Positions 52,244 through 61,384 are shown, counted from the first letter of the stretch. The stretch: DNA of 64,000 nucleotides from Microbacterium sp. AK031 (GCF_024807145.1 NZ_JANUCA010000004.1:124001-188000), one strand, 5' to 3'. Numbers and translations are program-made. Notes: a model not told the origin generated them from the letters alone.

Positions 52244-54454
52244 ATGTCTTCCCTTCACCGCTCTCGACCACGCCTGCGGCGCGCGATCGTCGCCGCCGCG
52301 ACGGTCGGCCTCATCGCCATCCCGTCCGCCCCCGCGATCGCATCCGACAGCTTCGGCATGACAGGCGCGTCAGCCGTCACCGCTCACGCCGGGTCCACCC
52401 TGACCGCAAAGAGTCCTGAACTCCTCGAAGGCGACACCGTCGCGCTCTCATGGACGACCGATGCACCGCACGCCACGAACTGGGTCGGCGTCTACCCGCA
52501 GGGCGTCACCCCCGGCTCGACCTCGTCGACCCAGTGGGCGTACACCGCCGCCGCGTCGGGCACGGTCAGCTTCGCCGGACTCCACGCCGGCGTGTGGGAG
52601 ATCTATCTGCTCGCGCAGGACGGCTATGACGTGCTGTCCGGCCCGGTCACTGTGACGATCGCAGGAGACCCTCAGCAGCCTCAGCCGGGGAACCCGGATG
52701 CTGCCGTCGAGATCGACCCGATCGTGACGAGCAACGACACCGACGAGATCATCGCCCGCGAAGCGTTCGACGCCGAGGGCGCCGAGGGATGGGCCGTCAG
52801 CTTCGATGAGACGATGACCGACCACGGGTCAGACGACTACCGCGGCTGGCAGTTCACCACACGCGACGAATGGACCGGCGAGGTCGACCAGATGCGCAAG
52901 CGCTTCGGCCGCGCGCACGACACGATCGTCGTGGCCGACGCCCAGCAGTTCGCCGATCAGCCGTTCGATTCGACGCTCACCGGTGCCCCCGTGCCCGTCG
53001 AGGGTCTCGGCGCAGTGCGCCTGACGTTCGACAGCCACTACCGCGGCGCAGCCGGTCAAGCCGGTACGGTCGGCGTGAGCTTCGACGGCAGTGAGCCGAC
53101 GGAGATCCTGCGACTCGACTCGGAGTCCGTCTCCGACGACTACGACGCCCGGCAGATGAACTACGCGCAGGATGTCACGGTGGACGTTCCCGCCGGGGCC
53201 GAGAACGCCGTGTTCAGCTGGAATCTCTCCGGTGATGCCGACGCCCGCTATTGGGCGATCGACTCGGTCACCGTGCACGAAGCCCTCGCCGCTCCGGCCG
53301 GCGACCCCACCCGCGCGTGGGTCATGAGCGACATCCAGGGCCATCCGCACGACCTCCAGCACGCCCTCGGCGACTATGCGGAGCTCCACCCCGGCGCAGA
53401 TGGCATGTTGATGGTCGGCGACATCGTGAACAGTGGCAGCGAAACCGAGTGGGCCGAGATCTACGACGTGATGGATGCCACGGCCGACATCCGTCCTCGG
53501 CAGACCATCGCGTCGATGGGCAATCATGAGCGCTACGCCTCCGGCGGCTTCGACGCCAACCGTGACCGATTCCTCACCTTCGCAGAGCGCGACAAGGTGT
53601 GGGACGAGTACGTGCTCGAAGGGCCTTCGGGCGATCTGCCCGTGATCGTGCTCGGCCAGGAGTTCTCGGGGCCGACGGATGTGGCCATGAGCGACGCGCA
53701 GGTCGAGTTCCTCGAAGAACGTCTCGCGCACTGGACCGCACTCGACAAGCAGGTCCTCGTGATGACGCACTTCCCCCTCGGCGACACGGTCTCCGCCTCC
53801 TGGATCCCCTGGTACCACGGTCACCACCAGATGAACGACCGCCTGACCAGCATCCTGGGCAACTACCCGAACGCGATCGTGTTCTCGGGTCACACGCACT
53901 ACCCCGCTGAGCTCGGCGACTGGGCCGTGCAGCGCCGTACGACAGGCGGCCACCCGGACGGATTCTGGGCCGTGAACACGGTCGCGATGCACGTCGAGTG
54001 GGATGCGCGCGGCGAGAACACCGACGGGATCAATGAGATCACTACGCGCGACATCAACCAGGGTCTGACTCTCGATGCGTACGAGGACAGGGTCGTGGTG
54101 AAGGCCTATGACTTCGCCGGTGACACCTGGCTGCGCGAGGTCGTGATCCCGAACCCGCTCGTCGCGAGTGCGACAGTGGAGGGGATCGTCGCCGGCACTC
54201 CGCAGATCGTGTCGACGCACCACCTCGGCATCAAGCCGGGCGCGAAGCTCACGGTCGAAGAGGGAGAGTGGACCGAGGGCACCGAGTTCTCCTACCAGTG
54301 GTTGGCCGACGGCGAGCCGATCAAGGGCGCCAGTGCCGAGCGCTTCCACCTGACCGGCGCATGGAAGGGCCACGACATCACCGTGCGGGTGACGGGTAGC
54401 GTCGAGGGGCTCGCCCCGGCGAGCGTCGACTCCGAACCGATCCGCATCGATTGA
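52244..54454 (+). CDS. Secreted calcineurin-like metallophosphoesterase
   Basis: 736 residues. Signal peptide RRAIVAAATVGLIAIPSAPA with cleavage near AIASDS. Residues ~45-120 are a beta domain like the N-terminal module of purple acid phosphatases; a second beta module follows. The phosphoesterase (~355-650) has SDIQGH, GDIVNSG, GNHERY, THFPLG and SGHTHYP, the full dimetal site. The C-terminal ~80 residues (FSYQWLADGEPIKG) are an Ig-like repeat. Probably an extracellular phosphatase or nucleotidase. GAAAGGA precedes the ATG at 52244. Confidence 0.9.
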   Translation: MSSLHRSRPRLRRAIVAAATVGLIAIPSAPAIASDSFGMTGASAVTAHAGSTLTAKSPELLEGDTVALSWTTDAPHATNWVGVYPQGVTPGSTSSTQWAYTAAASGTVSFAGLHAGVWEIYLLAQDGYDVLSGPVTVTIAGDPQQPQPGNPDAAVEIDPIVTSNDTDEIIAREAFDAEGAEGWAVSFDETMTDHGSDDYRGWQFTTRDEWTGEVDQMRKRFGRAHDTIVVADAQQFADQPFDSTLTGAPVPVEGLGAVRLTFDSHYRGAAGQAGTVGVSFDGSEPTEILRLDSESVSDDYDARQMNYAQDVTVDVPAGAENAVFSWNLSGDADARYWAIDSVTVHEALAAPAGDPTRAWVMSDIQGHPHDLQHALGDYAELHPGADGMLMVGDIVNSGSETEWAEIYDVMDATADIRPRQTIASMGNHERYASGGFDANRDRFLTFAERDKVWDEYVLEGPSGDLPVIVLGQEFSGPTDVAMSDAQVEFLEERLAHWTALDKQVLVMTHFPLGDTVSASWIPWYHGHHQMNDRLTSILGNYPNAIVFSGHTHYPAELGDWAVQRRTTGGHPDGFWAVNTVAMHVEWDARGENTDGINEITTRDINQGLTLDAYEDRVVVKAYDFAGDTWLREVVIPNPLVASATVEGIVAGTPQIVSTHHLGIKPGAKLTVEEGEWTEGTEFSYQWLADGEPIKGASAERFHLTGAWKGHDITVRVTGSVEGLAPASVDSEPIRID

Positions 54455-54461
54455 TACCTTC

Positions 54462-54496
54462 GCTGTGCCCCGCCCTCCTCGAGGGCGGGGCACAGC
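54462..54496. terminator. Long perfect hairpin after phosphoesterase gene
   Basis: A 16-bp exact stem (GCTGTGCCCCGCCCTC with its inverse) and a 3-nt loop, eight bases after the stop codon. It separates this gene from the HAD gene, whose ribosome site follows at once. Confidence 0.85.
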
Positions 54497-54517
54497 TGTA
54501 CCGCCTGAGGAGACCGA

Positions 54518-55285
54518 ATGCTTGACCCGCACGCATCTGCACGTCGCCTGCCCGCCGCAGTCCTGTGGGACATGGACGGCACGATCGTCGACACGGAAGG
54601 GCACTGGATCGCTGCGGCACAGGGGATGCTGGCGGAGGCCGGGGCGACGCCATCGGTGGGCGGCCTCGACAGCCTGGTCGGGATCGCCCTGCCCGACGGG
54701 GCGCGGGTGATTCACGAACTCGGAGGAACGGGCTCCCCTGACGCACTCCTCGAGCGTTGGATCGAGCTGGCGACGGCGCACACACGGTCGGAGGGAATCA
54801 CATGGCGTCCGGGCGCACGGAGCCTGCTGCGCACGCTCAGCGCCGCACGGGTGCCGCTTGCGCTGGTCACGATGTCATACCGCGACTATGCGGACGAGAT
54901 CCTCGCGGCGCTGCCGCCGGGAACGTTCGACGTCACGGTCACCGGCGACGAGGTCGCACGGGGCAAGCCGTCTCCCGACGCCTACCTGCGCGCCGCGGAG
55001 CTGCTCGGCGTGGATCCGGCCGAGTGCATCGCGGTCGAGGATTCCCCAGTCGGCCTCGCTGCCGCCAGAGCCGCCGGCGCAGTCGCGATCGGCGTACCGC
55101 ACGACGTGCCGCTCGCCGATGGGATCGCCGATGCGATCTGGCCGACGCTGCGCGGGCGGGGGCTGCTGGACTTCCGTCTTCCGCTTTGCAGAGAAGCGGC
55201 CGGGAACGACGAATCCCCCACCGCTTTCGCGACGGGGGATTCACACAATGTGCGCCCGAAGGGACTCGAACCCCTAACCTTCTGA
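54518..55285 (+). CDS. HAD family phosphatase with C-terminus running into antisense tRNA
   Basis: 255 residues as read. HAD motif I is VLWDMDGTIVDTEG, motif II LALVTMSYRD (Thr), motif III Lys in GKPSPDAYLRAAELLG, motif IV AVEDSPVGLAAA; a helical cap lies between motifs I and II. Such GmhB/beta-phosphoglucomutase-like proteins dephosphorylate sugar phosphates. Only the first ~225 residues look like the enzyme; the rest (from about 55200) crosses the hairpin at 55211-55242 and 35 bases of the tRNA-Arg gene in antisense, giving the telltale RPKGLEPLTF. The native stop seems lost. Confidence 0.88.
   Translation: MLDPHASARRLPAAVLWDMDGTIVDTEGHWIAAAQGMLAEAGATPSVGGLDSLVGIALPDGARVIHELGGTGSPDALLERWIELATAHTRSEGITWRPGARSLLRTLSAARVPLALVTMSYRDYADEILAALPPGTFDVTVTGDEVARGKPSPDAYLRAAELLGVDPAECIAVEDSPVGLAAARAAGAVAIGVPHDVPLADGIADAIWPTLRGRGLLDFRLPLCREAAGNDESPTAFATGDSHNVRPKGLEPLTF
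55211..55242 (-). terminator. Terminator downstream of tRNA-Arg
   Basis: GAATCCCCC and GGGGGATTC form a 9-bp stem; the 14-nt loop has an inner CGC/GCG stem. It lies nine bases beyond the tRNA 3' end on the minus strand and may also act on the HAD transcript. Confidence 0.7.
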
Positions 55286-55323
55286 TCCGTAGTCAGATGC
55301 TCTATCCATTGAGCTACGGGCGC
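55251..55323 (-). tRNA. tRNA-Arg(ACG)
   Basis: 73 bases fold as a cloverleaf: acceptor GCGCCCG/CGGGCGC, D arm GCTCAATGGATAGAGC, anticodon stem TCTGA/TCAGA with loop CTACGGA, hence anticodon ACG, and T arm GGTTCGAGTCC. The discriminator base is A; CCA is not encoded. A34 is the substrate of TadA, encoded at 7477-7932, letting one tRNA read CGU, CGC and CGA. Confidence 0.97.
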
Positions 55324-55398
55324 ATATCTCGGCCCACATCTCTCGAAGTGGGCCTCAGCAAGAATACATGACGAAGCACCCCAACGCGAAACCGGGCG

Positions 55399-55959
55399 TC
55401 ATGCCTCCTGCTCGCGCTTGCGCCGCGCTCGCCGCTCGGATGAGAGCGCCTGCAGATCGACGAGGCGCAGCGCCTGCATCCGCGCCTCCCGCATGACCTC
55501 GTAGTCGGGATCCTGATCTGGACGCATGCCCTCGACATGGAGCCGGCGATCCAGATTGCCGCGCACATCCGCCCACGCCGCTTTGCGTGCACCTTCGACG
55601 AGTGCGCCGAGCTGCTCGGGGTCGTCGGCTATCGCTCTCAGCTTCTCGGCGACGCCCGCCGACTGCTTGGCCCTGCGGCGGAGGTTGCGTACGTCGCGGT
55701 CGCGGTAGTCGTGCGTGCTCGCCGGGTCGGAGTGCCGCCCCCGCGCGCGCTTGCGCCACGTGGTCACCCGCTCGGCCGCCTGCTCGGACTCGGCGGCCAT
55801 CGCCAGCAGCGCCTCACGGGCATCGGACAGGTACCGAGCCGCATCGAACACCCCGCCTTGAGCGATCGTGCCGACGAGGATGCGGTTCTTCACCGTCAGG
55901 CGCGCGGCAGCCGTACCGATGGCGACGCCCTCAGCCACAGCATCCGCAGTTCGTCCCAC
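55399..55959 (-). CDS. Conserved-looking helical protein of unknown function
   Basis: About 186 residues from GTG at 55959, with GGAGGAGG 8 nt before it. The protein is rich in Arg, Ala and Glu and almost entirely helical: VGRTADAVAEGVAIGTAAAR, then ARYLSDAREALLAMAAESEQ and DRDVRNLRRRAKQSAGVAEK. The ending SSERRARRKREQE is very basic. There is no membrane segment or known motif. The composition suggests binding to nucleic acid or to another helical protein; that is a guess. Confidence 0.65.
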   Translation of the reverse strand: MGRTADAVAEGVAIGTAAARLTVKNRILVGTIAQGGVFDAARYLSDAREALLAMAAESEQAAERVTTWRKRARGRHSDPASTHDYRDRDVRNLRRRAKQSAGVAEKLRAIADDPEQLGALVEGARKAAWADVRGNLDRRLHVEGMRPDQDPDYEVMREARMQALRLVDLQALSSERRARRKREQEA

Positions 55960-56089
55960 CACAACCTCCTCCCGAAATCGTACCGTCACCCACCGACGCC
56001 AGAGGGGGCCAGAATAGAAACCGACAGGTTCTCCCCACCTGCGATGAAGCGAACTGGCATGCACCCGAAGCGTGCCAGGAGGAGGATGC

Positions 56090-56941
56090 ATGAGACGGCT
56101 GACCCTTGCTGGGAACACCACTGTGATCACAGGCGCCGCCAGCGGCATGGGTGCGGAACTCGCCCGCGGGCTCGCCGCCTCCGGCGTGCGCCTCGCCCTC
56201 CTCGATCACAATGCGCAGGCACTGGCGTCCGTCGCGGCGGATCTGCCTGGCACCACTGACGCAGGCGCTGTGACCACCCACGTCGTCGACCTTCGTGATG
56301 ACGACGCCGTCGCCTCCACCGCGGCGGACGTGATCGCCGCGCACCCTCGGATCAACGCGCTGATCACCTGCGCCGGCTCGTCGATGCTCGGCAGCCTCGA
56401 GCAGCTCACGATGGAGGAGATGCGCTGGCTGGTCGACGTCAATCTCTGGGGCACGGTCTCGATCACGAAGGCGTTGCTGCCTGCTCTGCGCTCCCAGCCG
56501 GCGGCGCACATCACACACCTCGCCAGCGTCTACGCGCTCGCTGCTCCCGCAGGGCGCATTCCCTATTCGATGAGCAAGTTCGCCGTACGGGGATTCTCCG
56601 AAGCGCTGCGTCATGAGCTGGAAGGCAGCACGGTCACGGTGGGGGCGGTCTACCCGGCGGGCGTGCGCACCGGCATAATCCTGCACGGCCGATATGCCGC
56701 CACGATCGATCCTGCCGTAGCGGCACGTGCGGCATCGGCGCAGGCGGCGATGTACCACACCGAGCCGGCGGATGCCGCGGCGCGCATCATCCGGGCGACG
56801 GAGCGGCGTCGCATCCGCACGATGGTGGGGCGCGAAGCGCGCCTGATCGATGTGCTGACGCGCGTGGCACCCGGCGGCTACTGGCGCGTGATGCGCGGAA
56901 CGCTGCGACAGGCGACCGATACGACGACGCCGGTCGCCTGA
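56090..56941 (+). CDS. Short-chain dehydrogenase/reductase
   Basis: 283 residues, classical SDR. Cofactor motif TVITGAASGMGAELARGL, an NNAG equivalent ITCAGSS, catalytic Ser in HLASVYALAA and YSMSKFAVRGF with Tyr and Lys. The C-terminal extension of ~50 residues after PAGVRTGI may set substrate or membrane contact. Substrate unknown. AGGAGGA lies just before the ATG at 56090. Confidence 0.92.
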   Translation: MRRLTLAGNTTVITGAASGMGAELARGLAASGVRLALLDHNAQALASVAADLPGTTDAGAVTTHVVDLRDDDAVASTAADVIAAHPRINALITCAGSSMLGSLEQLTMEEMRWLVDVNLWGTVSITKALLPALRSQPAAHITHLASVYALAAPAGRIPYSMSKFAVRGFSEALRHELEGSTVTVGAVYPAGVRTGIILHGRYAATIDPAVAARAASAQAAMYHTEPADAAARIIRATERRRIRTMVGREARLIDVLTRVAPGGYWRVMRGTLRQATDTTTPVA

Positions 56942-56977
56942 GGCTGGGAGACTTCTTCACCCGCCACTGAACCTCGA

Positions 56978-57628
56978 TCACCGCGCAGCGGATCCACCGA
57001 ACTTCTTCACGGCGGTGGCAGTGCCCTGCTCGAGATGCCGGGCGACCAGGCGTCTCACGACCTCCACGTCTCGCGCCAGGATCGCGTCGTACAGGCCTCG
57101 ATGCTCCGCCGCCATCGCCTCGAGGTCAGTATGCTGACCGAACACCCATTTCAGGCGGGTGGCGAAGATGCCGACGAGTTCGAGGAGCATCTCGTTGCCC
57201 GCCAGCACCGCCATGTGCTCGTGGAATGCACCGGACAGCAACCTGGCCTCGTCCATACGGCCTGCACTCGCGGCATGCTCTTCGCGCTCCACGAGTCGGC
57301 GCAACTGCTCGATTCCCTCAATGTCGTGGCGTTCGGCCGCGAGCACGAACACCTGCGACTCGATCGCCGCACGAACCTCGGCGAAGTCCCGCACGTCGCG
57401 CAGCGTGAACTCGCGCACGGTCGCCCAACTGCGCGGCCGCGCAACGACGATGCCCTCGCTCACAAGAGCGCGGATGGCCTCGCGCACGGGCAGACGAGAC
57501 ACATGCAACTCTGCCGCGAGATCGCGTTCCACCAACCGAGAACCAGGCAGCCGTCGACCGAGCAGGATGTCGTCGCGCAGCATCCGCGTCACGCGTGTTG
57601 ACTCGAGTTCCCCGTGTTCCGCCCCCAT
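56978..57628 (-). CDS. GntR family regulator with FCD domain
   Basis: 216 residues: LRDDILLGRRLPGSRLVERD, LHVSRLPVREAIRALVSEGI is the GntR winged helix; residues ~85-210 are the all-helical FCD effector domain with metal-site His residues (FHEHMAVLAGN, EHRGLYDAILARD). The start at 57628 is chosen as the first residue before the winged helix. The sequence TGGTATCCC upstream near 57669 resembles a half-site of FadR/FCD operators. Effector unknown. Confidence 0.9.
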   Translation of the reverse strand: MGAEHGELESTRVTRMLRDDILLGRRLPGSRLVERDLAAELHVSRLPVREAIRALVSEGIVVARPRSWATVREFTLRDVRDFAEVRAAIESQVFVLAAERHDIEGIEQLRRLVEREEHAASAGRMDEARLLSGAFHEHMAVLAGNEMLLELVGIFATRLKWVFGQHTDLEAMAAEHRGLYDAILARDVEVVRRLVARHLEQGTATAVKKFGGSAAR

Positions 57629-57704
57629 TTGCGCATTGTTGCACTCACGCGGGGTTTGCGCCACTTTTGGTATCCCGAAATCAGTTCTCTCGGCGGGCCG
57701 TGCG

Positions 57705-58346
57705 TCAGGGCAGCCGATTCGCCTTCTCGAGGTTCGCCCGAAGCTCTGCGGCGCTCTGACGCACGACGTAGGCAGGGCGGTCGCGCTCGACACGCCACGA
57801 CTCACTCAAGGGTCCGACATCCACCGTGTCGAACCCGATCTGGTCATAGAGCCTCGTCACGAAGTCGACCGCCTCAGGGAAGTCACTCGAGGTCGCGAGC
57901 GCGCGGCGGTTCGGCGCGCCCGCGGGTGCCACGTCGACCGTGATGTCTCGCGAGCCGATGTGGTTGAAGGCCTTGGCGACCTTCGAGGTGGGCAGGTGCT
58001 CTTGCAGCAGCTGAGCGGTCGTGGTCTCGCCCTTGTCCAGAGCCTCGATGCGACCGTCGCGTTCGAAGTAGTAGTTGTTGGTGTCGAGAACGATCTTGCC
58101 GGCGAGCGGCTCCACCGGCACCTGCGCGAGCGCGTGAAGCGGCACCGTCACGACGACGACATCGCCTGCAGCGCCGGCCTCTTCCGCCGTCGCGGCCTTC
58201 GCCTTCGGCCCGAGTTCTGCGACCAGATCCGAGAGCGTCTCAGGTCCGCGCGAGTTCGAGATCACGACGTCGTATCCGGCTGTGATCGCCGCGCGTGCGA
58301 CCTGGCTGCCGATGTGTCCTGCACCGATGATTCCAAGAGTTGTCAT
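57705..58346 (-). CDS. NADPH-dependent F420 reductase-like oxidoreductase
   Basis: 213 residues, Rossmann fold MTTLGIIGAGHIGSQVARAA followed by VVISNSRGPETLSDLV (Ser/Arg for NADP phosphate), then KIVLDTNNYYFERDG and KAFNHIGS. This matches COG2085 (F420:NADP reductase-like, also close to P5C-reductase fold). Whether F420 is used is unknown. It lies upstream of the FCD regulator on the same strand. Confidence 0.86.
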   Translation of the reverse strand: MTTLGIIGAGHIGSQVARAAITAGYDVVISNSRGPETLSDLVAELGPKAKAATAEEAGAAGDVVVVTVPLHALAQVPVEPLAGKIVLDTNNYYFERDGRIEALDKGETTTAQLLQEHLPTSKVAKAFNHIGSRDITVDVAPAGAPNRRALATSSDFPEAVDFVTRLYDQIGFDTVDVGPLSESWRVERDRPAYVVRQSAAELRANLEKANRLP

Positions 58347-58408
58347 GTCAGAGGCAACCGGCACGGTCCAGTGCTATTCCCGTGGGTCCGCATATGACGC
58401 GCCGCACA

Positions 58409-59278
58409 TCACACCTGGGTCAGTCTGCCATCAGGGAGGATGCCGACGGCGACGGGCTGGCCGCGCGTGTTCGACCATTGACTCCACGATCCAGGGTAGA
58501 CGAGCGCACGGATGCCGGAGAGCTCCAGCGCGAGCGCCGTGTGCATCGCCGCCACTCCCGACCCGCAGTACACGGCGACCTCGGTACCGGCATCAACGCC
58601 CGCGGTCGCGAAGATGCGTCGCAGCACATCCGGCTGTTGCAGCCGGCCGTCGCTGGAGACGGCCACCATGGCCGGGAGATTCACCGCGCCCGGGATATGG
58701 CCGCCGACAGGGTCAGTGGCCGTGCGCGCGCCACTGTACTGTTCCGGCGTGCGCACGTCGAGCAGCACACCGCTGTCGCGGAACTCCTCGACCTGATCGA
58801 GCGCGAGCACTCCCCCGGCGCCGCCCTTGAGCGTGATCCCGCCAGGCGCGGGAAGCACGTCACCGCGTTCGATCGGCAGCCCTTCTGCCGTCCAGGCGCG
58901 GATGCCGCCGTCGAGCACTCTCACGTCGACTCCCGCCCGGCGCAGCAGCCACCACAGTCGCGCCGCCGGCACGCTGCGATTGTCGTCGTATGCGACGACG
59001 ATGTCCCCGTCGTCGAGCCCCCATCCGCGGGCCGCGCGCTGCAGATCGTCGGCCTCAGGGAGCGGATGCCGCCCCTCAGCCGGCTCACCGCGGCGAGCAA
59101 GCTCATGCTCCAGGTCGACGTACACCGCTCCCGGCAGATGGGCCTGCAGATATTCCAGCCGCCCCTCCGGACGATCGAGTCGCCAGCGCACGTCGAGCAG
59201 TCGCACGGCGGGGCCGGTGCCGTGCTCTGCGGCGCGCTGCAGATGGATCAGCTGCGCCACGCTGACGATGTGGCTCAT
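58409..59278 (-). CDS. Thiosulfate/3-mercaptopyruvate sulfurtransferase (rhodanese)
   Basis: 289 residues in two rhodanese domains: the inactive N-terminal (RLLDVRWRLDRPEG, HLPGAVYVDLEHELA) and the active C-terminal (GVLLDVRTPEQYSG, HIPGAVNLP) with the catalytic Cys near 237 in VAVYCGSGVAAMH. The CGSGV loop is of the mercaptopyruvate type. It transfers sulfane sulfur to cyanide or thiols. It is downstream of sufS-sufU on the same strand, in a sulfur-handling block. Confidence 0.9.
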   Translation of the reverse strand: MSHIVSVAQLIHLQRAAEHGTGPAVRLLDVRWRLDRPEGRLEYLQAHLPGAVYVDLEHELARRGEPAEGRHPLPEADDLQRAARGWGLDDGDIVVAYDDNRSVPAARLWWLLRRAGVDVRVLDGGIRAWTAEGLPIERGDVLPAPGGITLKGGAGGVLALDQVEEFRDSGVLLDVRTPEQYSGARTATDPVGGHIPGAVNLPAMVAVSSDGRLQQPDVLRRIFATAGVDAGTEVAVYCGSGVAAMHTALALELSGIRALVYPGSWSQWSNTRGQPVAVGILPDGRLTQV

Positions 59279-59387
59279 GTCCCCAGCATCCGCACCGGCG
59301 ACCCGCAGGTCACGCGATGGCGACATGCTCGTTCACGAAGCGACACACGGCGTCACATGCGCCGCGGACGCAATGGGCCTCGGCTGA

Positions 59388-59831
59388 TCAGCGGAGCTTG
59401 CGGATGGCGTCCTCGGCCGCCACCCACGCGAGCATCGCGCACTTCACGCGAGCGACATAGCGCGAGACGCTGCCGAGGGCCGCGGCGTCGCCGAGCAGCT
59501 CTTCGTCCGGTTCGATCTTGCCCCTCGATCGCATGGCTTCGCGGAACGCATCGATGCGTGTGGTGACCTCCGTCACGGTCATGCCCTCGACCAATTCGGC
59601 GAACAGCGACGCGGATGCCTGCGAGATCGCACAGCCATGACCTTCCCACGCGATCGCCTCGATCGTGCCGTCGGATGCCGCATGCACCTGCAGCGTGATC
59701 TCATCGCCGCACGTCGGGTTCAGCTGATGCGACTGCGCCTCCACGTCGCCACGCAGACCGAAGCCGTGCGGGGTGCGGGAGTGATCGAGGATCAGTTCCT
59801 GATACAGATTCTGCAGATCGCTGGAGGTCAT
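59388..59831 (-). CDS. sufU: SufU family iron-sulfur cluster scaffold/sulfur relay protein
   Basis: 147 residues. Conserved zinc/sulfur Cys41 (NPTCGDE), Cys67 (GHGCAISQAS) and Cys131 (VKCAMLAW), with Asp43; the 18-residue insertion between the second and third Cys that marks SufU against IscU is present. It receives sulfur from SufS, whose stop codon it overlaps by four bases. Confidence 0.94.
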   Translation of the reverse strand: MTSSDLQNLYQELILDHSRTPHGFGLRGDVEAQSHQLNPTCGDEITLQVHAASDGTIEAIAWEGHGCAISQASASLFAELVEGMTVTEVTTRIDAFREAMRSRGKIEPDEELLGDAAALGSVSRYVARVKCAMLAWVAAEDAIRKLR

Positions 59832-61126
59832 GAGCGCACCCCGAAGAACTCGATCGTCGCCGCGACGCCCTCGAGGAAGGCATCGACCTCGGACTCGGTC
59901 GAATACAGGTACGTGCTGGCGCGCGTCGACGAGGTCACGCCGAGACGGCGGTGCAGCGGCTGCGCGCAGTGGTGCCCCACCCGCACGGCGATCCCCTGGT
60001 CGTCGAGGAACTGTCCGACGTCGTGCGAGTGGATGCCGGGGATGTCGAAGCTCGCAAGGCCCACCCGCGGCAGGTCGATGCCTGCGCCGAGCACGCGCAC
60101 ACCGTCGATTGCGGAGAGCCCCTCGACGAGGCGGTGGCCGAGAGCGGCCTCATGGTCGGCGATCCGTGTCATGCCGACCGCCGACAGGTAGTCGACCGCC
60201 GCGGCGAGCGCGATGGCCTGCGACACGCGCTGGGTGCCTGCCTCGAAGCGTTGCGGCGGGGGCAGATACTCGGCGGAGGTCGTGGTCACCGTGGTGATCA
60301 TCGAACCGCCGGTCAGGAACGGAGGCATCGCCTCGAGCAGTTCGCGACGGCCGTAGAGCGCACCGACACCCGTCGGCCCGAGCATCTTGTGGCCGGAGAA
60401 CACGGCGAAGTCGACGTCGAGCGCCTTCACGTCGATCGGGAGGTGCGGCACCGACTGGCAGGCGTCGAGCAGGACGAGCGCACCGGCCTCGTGAGCTGCG
60501 GCGATCAGCTGCTCGACCGGGTTGATGACACCGAGCACGTTGGAGACGTGCGTGACGGCGACCAGCCTCGTGCGAGGGCCGATGAGTCGGACCGCTTCGT
60601 CGAGGCGCAGAGCACCGTCGTCGTCGACGGGGATGACCCGCAACGACGCGCCGGTGCGAGCGGCGAGCTCCTGCCACGGGATGAGATTCGCGTGGTGCTC
60701 CATCTCGGTCGTGACGATCTCGTCGCCCTCACCGAGCCTGAACTTCTCGGCAGCCGCGCCTCCGCGTCCGACGGATGCGTTCGAGAACGCATACGCGACG
60801 AGGTTGATCGCCTCGGTGGCGTTCGACGTCCAGACGATCTCGTCGTCGTGAGCGCCGACGAACCGTGCCACCGTGGCGCGGGCGTCTTCGAACAGCTCCG
60901 TCGCCTCGGCAGCGAGAGTATGCGCCCCGCGGTGCACGGCGGAGTTGAGCGTCGTCAGGAACCCGCGTTCAGCATCCAGGACCGCCTGCGGACGCTGCGA
61001 GGTCGCGCCGGAATCGAGATAGACGAGCGGATGCCCGTTCACCTGCGTCTGCAAGATCGGAAAATCCTCGCGCAGGCGGTGGATCTCAGCATCCGCCAGC
61101 GAGGTGACATCGAGGGAAGCGCTCAT
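59828..61126 (-). CDS. sufS: Cysteine desulfurase SufS
   Basis: PLP enzyme of 432 residues releasing sulfur from cysteine for Fe-S assembly. PLP Lys is in VFSGHKMLGPTGVGALYG (about 245) and the acceptor Cys in RVGHHCAQPLHRR (about 384); VYLDSGATSQRPQAVL is the conserved start. The order sufS-sufU is that of the actinobacterial suf locus, but sufB, C and D are not in this window. GAAGG precedes the ATG. Confidence 0.95.
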   Translation of the reverse strand: MSASLDVTSLADAEIHRLREDFPILQTQVNGHPLVYLDSGATSQRPQAVLDAERGFLTTLNSAVHRGAHTLAAEATELFEDARATVARFVGAHDDEIVWTSNATEAINLVAYAFSNASVGRGGAAAEKFRLGEGDEIVTTEMEHHANLIPWQELAARTGASLRVIPVDDDGALRLDEAVRLIGPRTRLVAVTHVSNVLGVINPVEQLIAAAHEAGALVLLDACQSVPHLPIDVKALDVDFAVFSGHKMLGPTGVGALYGRRELLEAMPPFLTGGSMITTVTTTSAEYLPPPQRFEAGTQRVSQAIALAAAVDYLSAVGMTRIADHEAALGHRLVEGLSAIDGVRVLGAGIDLPRVGLASFDIPGIHSHDVGQFLDDQGIAVRVGHHCAQPLHRRLGVTSSTRASTYLYSTESEVDAFLEGVAATIEFFGVRS

Positions 61127-61173
61127 CCTTCAAGTTTCTCACCCGTACGCGGCCCCTGGGGCCCAGGCCAGAG

Positions 61174-61347
61174 TCAGGCGGGTGAATCGTCCGGGTTCAG
61201 CGCCTGCAGCGCGTCCTCCTCGACTTGATTGTCAGCATCGAGCTGCTCCTCGGTGGTCTCATCGCCACCCAGGGACGCACCTTCATCCTGCGCGGCGGGT
61301 TTGTCGGGGTGGCGTTCTTCAGCGGGGTCGGGTCGGTGATCATCCAT
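61174..61347 (-). CDS. Small acidic protein, 57 aa
   Basis: Reads MDDHRPDPAEERHPDKPAAQ, then a middle with DETTEEQLDADNQVEEDALQ and ends LNPDDSPA. More than a third of residues are Asp or Glu, with no Cys and no membrane segment; it is probably unfolded. Good third-position G/C supports coding. It stands between sufS and the small membrane protein, all on the minus strand. The function is unknown. Confidence 0.6.
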   Translation of the reverse strand: MDDHRPDPAEERHPDKPAAQDEGASLGGDETTEEQLDADNQVEEDALQALNPDDSPA

Positions 61348-61384
61348 ACGTGCACGCTACGCCTGTGTGGACGGCGGCACCACG

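Noticed and set aside
52829..54781. 650-codon open frame on the minus strand
   Set aside because: It lies opposite the secreted phosphoesterase, which has a signal peptide and the full metal-site motifs. High GC keeps antisense frames open; the protein has no recognisable fold.
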